64,000 nucleotides of DNA, from contig NZ_BLIN01000003.1 of assembly GCF_009811555.1 (NCBI RefSeq), positions 1,550,001 to 1,614,000 on the forward strand, read 5' to 3'. The notes under the pieces are model-generated. The model was not told the DNA's origin. It made no database searches and saw only the letters and a program-made list of their open reading frames with translations. The DNA comes from Streptomyces caniferus (GTDB lineage: Bacteria > Actinomycetota > Actinomycetes > Streptomycetales > Streptomycetaceae). Position 1 is the stretch's first letter. Every line of letters starts with the position of its first letter. Made by a program: the position numbers and the translations under genes. Below, one piece after another: positions 28,253-35,634 of this stretch.

Positions 28253-29851
28253 ATGAGGCCCTCCCGTACGACCCTGCGTGCCGCGATCAGCACCGTCTCC
28301 GCCGCGGTGCTCGCCACCACGGTTCTCGCCGGCGCCCCGGCCACCGCCCACGCGGCAGAGCGGGAATCCGTTCCAGCGGCAGCATCGTCGGGCTCCTCCG
28401 TGAGGTTCGTCGACATCCAGGGCGACGGCGGTATCACCCTCAAGGCGAACGTCTTCACTCCGGCCGGTGCCGACGGCACCCGGCGCTACCCGGTCATCGT
28501 GCTGCCCACCAGCTGGTCGATGCCGCAGATCGAGTACATGGCGCAGGCCAAGAAACTGGCCGACAAGGGCTATGTGGTCGTCGGATACAACTCGCGCGGG
28601 TTCTGGCAGTCCGGCGGGGAGATCGAAACCGCCGGGCCGAAGGACGTCGCCGACGCCTCGAAGGTCATCGACTGGACGCTGGCCCACACCCCGGCCGATC
28701 CGCAGAAGGTCGGGATGGCCGGAGTCTCCTACGGTGCCGGGATCAGCCTGCTGGCCTCCGCGTTCGACAAGCGGATCAAGGCAGTTGCGGCGCTCAGCGG
28801 CTGGGGCGACCTCGTCGGCTCGATCTACAGCGGCCGCACCGAGCACCGGCAGGCCGCGGAGTTCCTGGGCGCCACGGGCTCGCTGACCGGACGGCCCAGC
28901 CCCGAATTCCGCACGATCATGAAGGACTTCCTTGCCTCGAACCTGGACAAGGAGAAGGACCTGATCGAGTGGGGACGCAAGCGCTCCCCCGCCACCTACC
29001 TCGACAAGATCAACGCCAATGGCGCCGCCATCATGCTGGGCAACGCCTGGGGAGATTCGATCTTCCCGCCCAACCAGACCGCCGACTTCTACGAGAAGCT
29101 GACCGGGCCCAAGCGGCTGGAATTCCGCCCCGGCGACCATGCCACGGCCGAGGGGCTCGGGCTGTTCGGGCTGCCCAACGACACCTGGACCGACACCCAG
29201 CGGTGGTTCGACCACTACCTCAAGGGCGCGGACAACGGCGTCGACCGGGAATCGCCGGTGCTGCTCAAGTCCCGTTCCACCGGCGCGTACGAGGGCTACA
29301 AGAGCTGGAAGGACGTCCCGTCCGCGCAGCGGCGGATCGAGCTCGACGGCAGCCAGCAGATCAATACCAACTGGGACTCCGGCGCGGACGGCGGGCTGGT
29401 CATCCTCTCCAGCATGCTGGACCAGTTCCTCCGGCTGCCGCCGATGGCCTCGATCCCGCTGCTGCCGCGCTCGGTGACCGCCGTCTGGAAGTCCGAGCGC
29501 TACGACACCGGCCAGCGGGTCAGGGGGACCACCCGGCTGCACACCACCCTCACCAGCACCGCGGAGAGCGGCACCGCCATCGCCTACCTCTACGACGTGG
29601 GCCCGCTCGGCATCGGCAAGCTGGTCACCCACGCGCCGTACACCTTCCACGGCAAGACCCCGAACCAGCCCTTCGGCGTCGACCTGGACCTGTTCTCCAC
29701 GGCCTACGACGTCCCGGCCGGCCACCGTCTCGCGGTCGTCGTGGACACCGTCGACCCGCTCTACATCGAACACAACCCGAGCGGCGCCCGGCTGACGTTC
29801 TCCTCCCCGGCGAACGACCCGTCGTATGTATCGGTGCCGGTGCGCGACTAG
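28253..29851 (+). CDS. secreted alpha/beta hydrolase (CocE / X-Pro dipeptidyl-peptidase type)
   Basis: 532 residues. A Sec signal peptide (about residues 1-35, ending ATAHAAERES) is followed by an alpha/beta hydrolase domain with nucleophile Ser in GMAGVSYGAGISLL, and a C-terminal jelly-roll-like domain (RGTTRLHTTLTSTAESGTAIAYLYDV) as in CocE/NonD and S15 peptidases. It likely cleaves an ester or X-Pro peptide outside the cell. ATG 28253 is preceded by GGAG; longer frames upstream are non-coding. Monocistronic, under the nested dyad. Confidence 0.9.
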   Translation: MRPSRTTLRAAISTVSAAVLATTVLAGAPATAHAAERESVPAAASSGSSVRFVDIQGDGGITLKANVFTPAGADGTRRYPVIVLPTSWSMPQIEYMAQAKKLADKGYVVVGYNSRGFWQSGGEIETAGPKDVADASKVIDWTLAHTPADPQKVGMAGVSYGAGISLLASAFDKRIKAVAALSGWGDLVGSIYSGRTEHRQAAEFLGATGSLTGRPSPEFRTIMKDFLASNLDKEKDLIEWGRKRSPATYLDKINANGAAIMLGNAWGDSIFPPNQTADFYEKLTGPKRLEFRPGDHATAEGLGLFGLPNDTWTDTQRWFDHYLKGADNGVDRESPVLLKSRSTGAYEGYKSWKDVPSAQRRIELDGSQQINTNWDSGADGGLVILSSMLDQFLRLPPMASIPLLPRSVTAVWKSERYDTGQRVRGTTRLHTTLTSTAESGTAIAYLYDVGPLGIGKLVTHAPYTFHGKTPNQPFGVDLDLFSTAYDVPAGHRLAVVVDTVDPLYIEHNPSGARLTFSSPANDPSYVSVPVRD

Positions 29852-30035
29852 GCCGCGCCTCCCCGGCGGGTGGGTGACGGGCCGGCCTGGTCTCCCGCCA
29901 CGTCGGCGGACGGCACGCACCACCTCGCGCCTGCGGATCTCCGAGGACGGTGGCACAGGGGGTGGGAGGTCGGTCCGGGTCGGACGGAGCAGGCAACGCG
30001 TTGTTGTCCGCTCCGGACGGCGGTGGCGACGCCCG

Positions 30036-30836
30036 TCAGGTCTGCTGTCTGAAGGCCCGCTGGGCCAGCAGGTCGTCGGCCGAGAGCACGGCCCCCTCCC
30101 CGTCGGTGGCCTGCAATTCTTCGATCCGGACGGTTCGGTCCACCGGGCCGGGGCCGGCCAGGCGCTCCGCATAGGGCGAGCTGGGATGGGCAGCGAGCAG
30201 GCGCACCCGGCCATCGCCGGAGCCGCGTGGGGAGATCGGCACGACCGCGGCCGGGAAACCTCTGTCGTCCGTGACGAACAGCTCGAAGTCGTCGTACCGG
30301 AAGTGGTCGATGTCCACGATGGGCTTCGGGTAGTGGTGGTACCCGGCGGCCTTCGGGAGCACCCCGGAGTGGGTACCAGCGGGCAGCGGAACCGAGGCGT
30401 TGAATATCGAGTCCGTCCACTCGGCCACCTGCTCGGCAGTCTCGATGGGGGTGTCCAGGAGCCGTTGACCGTCGTCGTAGCCGAAGCTCTCGTACCCGGG
30501 CAGGGTGTCCGGGAACGCTCCGACCACCCGGGCGGCGCAGCGGCGGATGCGGTCCACCTTCGAAGGGTCCGCGCAGAATTGCGCCGACCACTCGATGCCG
30601 AGCGGCAGCAGCAGGCACAGCCAGCCGTCGCCGTCCTTCACCCACACTCCGCCGCCGTGGTGGTCCTGGTACGGGCCGGGTGAGAACGCCCAATCACCGG
30701 TCGTCCCGACGAGCTTGACCATCAATTTGCGGCTCGCCCGGTACTGGGAGCTCTCGGTACGGGGCGGATGGTCCGCCACAGAGATGGTCCACGGAAAGTC
30801 TTCGTGCTCCGGGTGTCCCCGTTCCGGGCTGTGCAT
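30036..30836 (-). CDS. uncharacterised protein, DUF6424-like
   Basis: 266 residues without signal peptide or membrane segment. Conserved-looking stretches include FPWTISVADHPPRTES, DHHGGGVWVKDGDGWLCLL and GIEWSAQFCADPSKVDRIR. From memory these match the actinobacterial family named DUF6424; no function is known. ATG 30836 has AAGGAG in front. It is convergent with the secreted hydrolase (184-bp gap) and divergent from the membrane-protein gene at 31322. Confidence 0.7.
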   Translation of the reverse strand: MHSPERGHPEHEDFPWTISVADHPPRTESSQYRASRKLMVKLVGTTGDWAFSPGPYQDHHGGGVWVKDGDGWLCLLLPLGIEWSAQFCADPSKVDRIRRCAARVVGAFPDTLPGYESFGYDDGQRLLDTPIETAEQVAEWTDSIFNASVPLPAGTHSGVLPKAAGYHHYPKPIVDIDHFRYDDFELFVTDDRGFPAAVVPISPRGSGDGRVRLLAAHPSSPYAERLAGPGPVDRTVRIEELQATDGEGAVLSADDLLAQRAFRQQT

Positions 30837-31321
30837 GGCAATCTCCTTGGGGGAGGTCCCGGCTGTTCCGGGAGCAACTCACGTTCTCGAAAGTCAGGGT
30901 CATGCGAGCCGTTGAAAGGCATCTGAGATCCGGGAGGGAAAGGCGCTTCACTGATACCGGGAAGCAATTGCCATCCACTGCAGGCCGTGCCACTGCACGG
31001 GAGAGTTGCAGTGGCGTCCATGCACTGCGTCAGGGATTTTCTCCCGGATCGGTCCGCGCTGATTCCGCGGCGCCTGTCTCCAGGCCCTGGGTTCATTTCC
31101 ACGCGGCGAAAAGATAGAAGCCACCAGCACCGGCGATGCTACCGCCGGCCCGGAAGACGCGCCTTCCGGGCCGGGTGACTCTCCCCGTGCGGGGGCCTCC
31201 GAATGGCAACCCGATGGATCGCCACGCACGATGGTGCTCGAACCCCCGGCGCGGCGGCAGATCTCCTGAGTCCGCGCTGCACCCGTGCAGGGCACGACCG
31301 GCGGCCTGTGGAGGCGATCGC
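30837..31321. other. 485-bp divergent intergenic region with CACTGCA repeats
   Basis: Moderately GC-rich non-coding region. It contains several copies of CACTGCA/TGCAGTG: near 30975, 30991, 31008 (reverse) and 31020. Two of them form a perfect 9-bp inverted repeat (GCCACTGCA 30989-30997, complement 31007-31015; 9-nt spacer). This could be a regulator site for either flanking gene. Nothing else was recognised up to the ribosome site at about 31310. Confidence 0.5.
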
Positions 31322-32641
31322 GTGCGGACACCCCCCGTGCCTCACCCGCACCCGCACCCGCACCCGCACCCGAAAGCGCGACGGCCCTCGCTGAGAACCT
31401 GGCGGTCGCGGGTGGCCCTGGCAGCGATCGTGCTGGTCCTCCTCATGACCACGGTGATGCTGGCCCGGTTCGGCCTCGATGACTTCGTCCATGATCTGAC
31501 CTTCGCCGGTCGCCTCACCGGCGCCGTCCTTCTCGTGGTCTCGTTCACCACTCTCGTGAGCGCCGCCGCGGTCCTGGACCACTGGATCCGGCAGAGCTAC
31601 CCCTACTCCGGCCTGGTCGCGCTGATCGGCACGTTCGCGGCCTTCCTGACGAACGCCATGCTCCTGGTGCAGACAGTCAGGAACGATTCCGTGTTCTTCC
31701 CGGCACTGTTCGGGGCGCTCACGGCGGGTTCGGCATACGCCGTCTTCGCGGTGGGGCGGACGTCGGTCGTGATCCCCGCTCCGAAGCGGGTGGCCGCCGC
31801 GGTGATCGTCTCCTCGGTCATCGCGATCGCCAATTTCGGCTACCAGAACCTCTATCAGCCGTACCAGCGACAAACCAGGCCTCTCATCACGTTGTCCATG
31901 GGAAGGCCGGTGCTGAGCAAGGACCGCACGGCATTCGCCGTACCGGTCGACATCACCCTCCGAAACCACGGCGACGTGGGCTTCTACGTGCTGGGCACCG
32001 AGTTCCACGCCATGGGGAAACAGGTGCCGCTGAGCCCGAGGGACCGGCTCCGCCAGCAGTGGCGAGCCGATGCCGAGCAGTGGCAGAAATCGGAGGAAGT
32101 GAACCCGCTCTCCCGCCGGGAGATGCACCAGCCCGGCGAGTTGGTCGAGGCAAAACCGTGGATGGAACGTGGATGGTGGGTTGAGGCGAACGACACCTTC
32201 ACCACGCGAGTGGTGGTGCAACTGCCCAGGGACACGCCGTACGACCAGGTGGCGCTCTATGCTTCCGCGAGCCTCGCGCGCAAGGACCGGCTCGTGCTGC
32301 AGCCACCGTTCAATTTCGTGGCGTACTCCTGGGGCAGGCAAAAAGTCCCCGGATGGGTGAAGGCGCAACAGACAGGCGGTCGTGACTCTCTCATCTACCG
32401 TGCCAGGGTGCACGAGAACAATGCGATCGACGAACGCACGAGGGACCCGCGTCTCGTCACCGTCTACTGGAAGTTCGGCACGCACGGCGCGAGCGTGTTT
32501 TCCTCCATTGCGCGAAAAGGCGAGGAAAACCGCACCCTCCCCCCGGCGGAAGCAAGCGAGGTGGTGAACCGGTACGGCCTCGTCGACCTCATCACCGGCC
32601 CGGTCGAGCGGACCCTGTGGGACATCAAGAGCCAGCGCTGA
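31322..32641 (+). CDS. membrane protein of unknown function with His-Pro repeat N-terminus
   Basis: 439 residues from GTG 31322, chosen because GGAGG lies 7 nt upstream. A short Pro-His dipeptide repeat (residues 7-16, coded by five CCGCAC-like units) is followed by about five membrane helices (residues 32-185: VALAAIVLVLLMTTVML, GAVLLVVSFTTLVSAAAVL, YSGLVALIGTFAAFLTNAMLLV and two more). A 250-residue soluble domain follows (QTRPLITLSMGRPVLSKDRTAFAVPVDITLRNHGDVGFYVL). The latter looks beta-rich and probably faces outside. I do not recognise the family. Its 3' end overlaps the RiPP cyclase gene tail-to-tail by 17 bp, so a link to that locus is possible but unproven. Confidence 0.75.
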   Translation: MRTPPVPHPHPHPHPHPKARRPSLRTWRSRVALAAIVLVLLMTTVMLARFGLDDFVHDLTFAGRLTGAVLLVVSFTTLVSAAAVLDHWIRQSYPYSGLVALIGTFAAFLTNAMLLVQTVRNDSVFFPALFGALTAGSAYAVFAVGRTSVVIPAPKRVAAAVIVSSVIAIANFGYQNLYQPYQRQTRPLITLSMGRPVLSKDRTAFAVPVDITLRNHGDVGFYVLGTEFHAMGKQVPLSPRDRLRQQWRADAEQWQKSEEVNPLSRREMHQPGELVEAKPWMERGWWVEANDTFTTRVVVQLPRDTPYDQVALYASASLARKDRLVLQPPFNFVAYSWGRQKVPGWVKAQQTGGRDSLIYRARVHENNAIDERTRDPRLVTVYWKFGTHGASVFSSIARKGEENRTLPPAEASEVVNRYGLVDLITGPVERTLWDIKSQR

Positions 32642-34442
32642 CGGGCACCGCCGCGTCGGGCGCGCCGGAGCGCCGGTCCAGTCGTTCCAGCCAGGCCACC
32701 AGGGCGAGCGAACTGTTCACGCGATCCCAGGAGTACGAGTCCCCCAGGCCGAGCTGGGCCTCCCGCACGGCCCGGCACAGCGTCTCGACGTCGAACATCT
32801 CCGTGATCAGCGGGTGGCGGGCGGAGCGGCACAGGGCGATGAGTTCGTCGCCGTGTGTCCGCAGGCCGCGGGCGTAGAGGTCGTTGAAGGGCACCTTGAG
32901 CGCCCGGCCGCGGATCGGGGCCGGGAGGAGATCCGCCATGGCCTCTCGGAGCACGGCCTTCGGACGGCCCGGCCGGAACGCGGCGGCGGCAGGCAGCCGG
33001 CTCATCATCGCGACGACCTCCGGGTCGAGGAAGGGGTGCGAGAGGAAGAACCCGTCCCGTCGTGCGCGCTGCCAGGACAGCGGGTCGGGAGCGGCGACGT
33101 AATTGGCGGCGGCGTAGAGCGACTGTTCCGGCTTGCGTCCGTACACGAACCGGCTCTCCGCGATGCCCGCATCCCGATAGCCGTGAGCGCGCGCGAATCC
33201 GGGTCGCAGCCATCCGGGGCGGTTGAAGGTACCGAGGCCGCCGAGCACCGTTCCACCGCGGCGGAGCGCGGTGATCCGTTCGGCTGCCAGCGGGAAGGCC
33301 GGCCGCACCACGTAGGCGTGGACGATGTCCCGCAGGCCCCGCTCGCTTCCCGCGGCCCAGGCTCGTGCCTGCTCGGTCATCTGCCGTAGCCGTCCGGTGC
33401 GGGCCAGCCTGTGCAGGTGGTACGGGTTGGCGTCCACGACCGGATCGGCCCCGCAGCCGGTCAGGAGCGTGTCACAGCCCAGTTCGGCGGCCGCGGCGTG
33501 GAGCCTGGCCCAGAACGGGGCGCGGAAGGCGTGCGCCGAGGGTTCGTCGGCGTCTCCCGCGTGGTGCTGGAAGTCGTCGAAGTCGGCCACGTCGTCGGCA
33601 TCGACCATCACGGCGCGGGCCGCGGGTGTGTGACGGCGGATCGCCTCCATCGCGACGTCGAGGTACGGCCGCTCCGCGGCCAGCTCCCCGCGGGAGAAAC
33701 GCCCGGCGAGCAGGACCAGGTCCCCGGCGCCGCCCCGTTCCTCGGCCAGCAGGCGTGCGGCGAGCAGCGCGACGCTGGTGGAGTCGGTGCCGCCCGAGAC
33801 ATGGCATGCCGTCGTCGTGCCCATGCGGCGTCCGACAGCGGTCTCCAGCGCGAGGCGCAACTCCTGCGCGGCCTCGTCGAGGCAGGCGCCGTCGGCAGTC
33901 GGCTCGGGCAGGCCGGTGGCCCGGCGGGCCGGTCGCAGCGTACGGCTGCGCAGTTGCCCGGTGAGGGACAGCTCGACCACCTCGCCGCCGAGGACGCGGT
34001 GCACCCCGGCGAACGGGGTGAGGTCCGAGTGCGGTTGCGCCAGGTTCCCGGTGAGGTAGCGGCAGAAGTAGCGGGGTTCCAGCTCTGTGGCGGTCCCCAG
34101 GCAGCGGACCGAGGTGCTCACGGCGCTCACGCGGCCACCGGACTCCCGGAAGAACAGCGGGATGCGTGCCTGCTCGTCCCGCATCAGAAGGATGCGGTCG
34201 CGGCAGACCAGCACGGCCGCGTAGTCGCCGGCCGGCACGGGCGGGGCGGCCGGCTGCCTGCCGGAGTCGTCGAGGAGACCGCGCGCGCCCGCCGCCCGGT
34301 CGCGGGCCGAGCCGACCCAGCCGACGACGGCCGCGGTGCCGGCCCGTGAGGTGACCGTCGTCACGAGTCCCTGACGCGCCATGGCCTCGCTGGGCCGTAG
34401 TCTCGGTGCGCCCCCGGCCCAGTCGAGGCGGAGCGCTTCCAT
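32625..34442 (-). CDS. lasso-type asparagine-synthetase-like macrolactam cyclase (C protein)
   Basis: 605 residues. The N-terminal ~190 residues are a degenerate class II glutamine amidotransferase domain without the N-terminal Cys. The synthetase domain follows, with the ATP pyrophosphatase loop SGGTDSTS at residues 216-223, then DTLLTGCGADPVVDAN and SLYAAANYVAAPDPLSWQRARRDGF. In McjC-type cyclases this domain adenylates an Asp/Glu side chain of the precursor and closes an isopeptide ring with the core N-terminus. The ATG at 34442 lies one base after the McjB-type stop (TGACATG), so the two are coupled. Confidence 0.85.
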   Translation of the reverse strand: MEALRLDWAGGAPRLRPSEAMARQGLVTTVTSRAGTAAVVGWVGSARDRAAGARGLLDDSGRQPAAPPVPAGDYAAVLVCRDRILLMRDEQARIPLFFRESGGRVSAVSTSVRCLGTATELEPRYFCRYLTGNLAQPHSDLTPFAGVHRVLGGEVVELSLTGQLRSRTLRPARRATGLPEPTADGACLDEAAQELRLALETAVGRRMGTTTACHVSGGTDSTSVALLAARLLAEERGGAGDLVLLAGRFSRGELAAERPYLDVAMEAIRRHTPAARAVMVDADDVADFDDFQHHAGDADEPSAHAFRAPFWARLHAAAAELGCDTLLTGCGADPVVDANPYHLHRLARTGRLRQMTEQARAWAAGSERGLRDIVHAYVVRPAFPLAAERITALRRGGTVLGGLGTFNRPGWLRPGFARAHGYRDAGIAESRFVYGRKPEQSLYAAANYVAAPDPLSWQRARRDGFFLSHPFLDPEVVAMMSRLPAAAAFRPGRPKAVLREAMADLLPAPIRGRALKVPFNDLYARGLRTHGDELIALCRSARHPLITEMFDVETLCRAVREAQLGLGDSYSWDRVNSSLALVAWLERLDRRSGAPDAAVPVSAGS

Positions 34443-34443
34443 G

Positions 34444-35067
34444 TCAGGGTCCTCCGCAGTCGATCGAGAGCACCGGTGTGAAGGCGTGCCCTCGCGGATC
34501 GGCGTCGGGGATGCACAGGCCGCCCGAGACCGTCCACGCGTGCAGGGCAAACGGGTGTTCCCGCACGCCGACGTGGAGGACGGCTTTCAGGCCACACCGC
34601 CGCAGCAGGACGAAGGCCGTCACCGCCTCGGACTTGCAGTCGCCGTTGACGAACCAGCTTCTGCTGCTGTGTGACTGCACTGCTCGTTTCAGCCGCCCGA
34701 GCTCCTCCGCGGAGGGGAGGTCCGCACGGGCGTAACCCGGGGCGACCAAGGACAACAACCGGAGGACGCGCCCGAATCCAAGGGTCCGGATCAGCAGGTG
34801 CACGCCACCCAGCCAGAGCCCGACGCCGACGTCCGCGTATTTTCTGCGGCGGCCCGTCGCACACCCGGCACGCATGAGACCGATGACGAGTTCGGCGCGT
34901 TCCTCAGGGGTTCCGGAAGAGAATTTCTGGACTTCCGTCATCGCCAATCCGAGAAAACGCGTCCGCTTCCAGTCCGCGATCAGTGCTCCGTCGGACATCC
35001 GGGTGACACGGCAATGCGGTGACAGGATCCTTTCCATGGCCGCCAGGCCATCGACATACTCTGCCAC
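34444..35067 (-). CDS. McjB-type RiPP leader peptidase (B protein)
   Basis: 207 residues, the length of one-piece McjB proteins. The C-terminal transglutaminase-like protease domain has the full triad: C144 in NGDCKSEAVTAF, H176 in FALHAWTV and D188 in LCIPDADP. It aligns with E. coli McjB through LLRRCGLKAVLHVGVREHPF. The N-terminal ~75 residues (HCRVTRMSDGALIADWKRTRFLGLAMTE) occupy the place of the PqqD-like leader-recognition domain. The GTG at 35067 has GGAGG 7 nt upstream. It lies 33 bp downstream of the 38-codon precursor candidate and directly upstream of the cyclase. Confidence 0.85.
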   Translation of the reverse strand: MAEYVDGLAAMERILSPHCRVTRMSDGALIADWKRTRFLGLAMTEVQKFSSGTPEERAELVIGLMRAGCATGRRRKYADVGVGLWLGGVHLLIRTLGFGRVLRLLSLVAPGYARADLPSAEELGRLKRAVQSHSSRSWFVNGDCKSEAVTAFVLLRRCGLKAVLHVGVREHPFALHAWTVSGGLCIPDADPRGHAFTPVLSIDCGGP

Positions 35068-35086
35068 CGCATATCCTCCAGGGTTC

Positions 35087-35100
35087 CACCGTGAACGGTG
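35087..35100 (-). promoter_or_regulatory. hairpin between precursor and B gene
   Basis: CACCG (35087-35091) pairs with CGGTG (35096-35100) around a 4-nt loop, directly after the precursor stop codon and before the B-gene ribosome site. A hairpin here could let the precursor message outnumber the enzymes, as in many RiPP operons. Confidence 0.5.
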
Positions 35101-35217
35101 TCAGTGCTGGTATCCGTGACCGTCGTAGAATCCGCCGCTGAATCCGCGGATCAGACAACCGTCACCGAGAAAAACGAGCCGATGCGGCTTACGGCGCCGC
35201 AGCAATCGGAGAATCAT
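35101..35217 (-). CDS. candidate RiPP (lasso-like) precursor peptide, 38 aa
   Basis: Small gene starting at ATG 35217 with GGAGG 6 nt upstream, ending 33 bp before the McjB-type gene. The N-terminal half is basic (LRLLRRRKPHR). It continues LVFLGDGCLIR, resembling the lasso leader motif PxLVEIGDF, and ends in the Gly/aromatic-rich GFSGGFYDGHGYQH. If leader removal occurs before G25, the core is 14 residues with Asp at position 8, the right geometry for an 8-residue Gly-Asp macrolactam. The usual Thr at -2 is absent (Ile here), and the Tyr/Pro recognition motif is only partial. No other ORF in the gap fits a precursor. Product class is inferred, not shown. Confidence 0.65.
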   Translation of the reverse strand: MILRLLRRRKPHRLVFLGDGCLIRGFSGGFYDGHGYQH

Positions 35218-35250
35218 CGCCCACCTCCAGAACGGCAGCACATCAACTCC

Positions 35251-35278
35251 AGGCTACTCCCGCCCGAATGCCCCGCAA
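35251..35278 (-). promoter_or_regulatory. possible promoter for the RiPP operon
   Basis: On the minus strand, TTGCGG (35273-35278) and TAGCCT (35251-35256) are 16 nt apart and lie 34-61 bp upstream of the precursor start. They resemble Streptomyces -35 and -10 boxes. A terminator upstream (35352-35375) implies that the operon needs its own promoter here. Confidence 0.4.
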
Positions 35279-35351
35279 CCGGGCTGCCGACGCCAACCGG
35301 CCGATGTCCGGCACCTTTTCGGATCGGTGACGATCCGGGAGAAAGACGCTC

Positions 35352-35375
35352 CGCCCCGGACTCAGGCCCGGGGCG
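35352..35375 (-). terminator. hairpin terminator of the subtilase operon
   Basis: CGCCCCGG (35352-35359) pairs with CCGGGGCG (35368-35375) across an 8-nt loop, 10 nt beyond the stop of the small I9-like gene. It separates the subtilase operon from the RiPP operon. Confidence 0.6.
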
Positions 35376-35385
35376 TTCGTAGGAC

Positions 35386-35634
35386 CTACTGGATCGGGGA
35401 GTCGGGCGGGGGGAGCTGGACGGTGCGCTCCCGGTCGACGGATTCGACGCCGTCGACTGCCTCCAGAGCGGGAATCCGGTCCTCCGCGACGGTTCCGGAG
35501 AGCGTGCCGAGGGCCGGCTGCTCGCTCGTGACCGTCAGCCCGGCCCGCCGCAAGCCCGCCACCACTTCCGCGAACCGGTCGGGATCGACCGCGAGGATGA
35601 TCCCGACCGGCGCGGGCTGGGACGGCTCGCTCAC
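35386..35634 (-). CDS. small I9/propeptide-like protein coupled to the subtilase
   Basis: 82 residues (PVGIILAVDPDRFAEVVAGLRRAGL, IPALEAVDGVESVDRERTVQLPP). The strand-helix-strand pattern and the ALEAVDGVESVDRERTV tail resemble the inhibitor-I9 / subtilisin-propeptide fold. The GTG at 35634 overlaps the subtilase stop (GTGA), so the two are made together. A dedicated inhibitor, chaperone or immunity protein for the subtilase is the best inference; no experiment or close named family supports it. No signal peptide. Confidence 0.7.
   Translation of the reverse strand: MSEPSQPAPVGIILAVDPDRFAEVVAGLRRAGLTVTSEQPALGTLSGTVAEDRIPALEAVDGVESVDRERTVQLPPPDSPIQ

Noticed and set aside
31225..31250. GGTTCGAG-like T-arm sequence (minus strand) suggesting a tRNA
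   Set aside because: No acceptor or anticodon stem can be built around it and flanking bases do not pair.
31343..31375. Short CCGCAC tandem repeat as a CRISPR or regulatory array
   Set aside because: It is a coding hexamer repeat giving Pro-His dipeptides in the membrane protein N-terminus; units are contiguous with no spacers.
34904..35158. Alternative TTG-started ORF overlapping the RiPP precursor and B gene
   Set aside because: Its ribosome site is poor and it is antiregister to two better-supported genes; the 38-codon gene has GGAGG and correct position.
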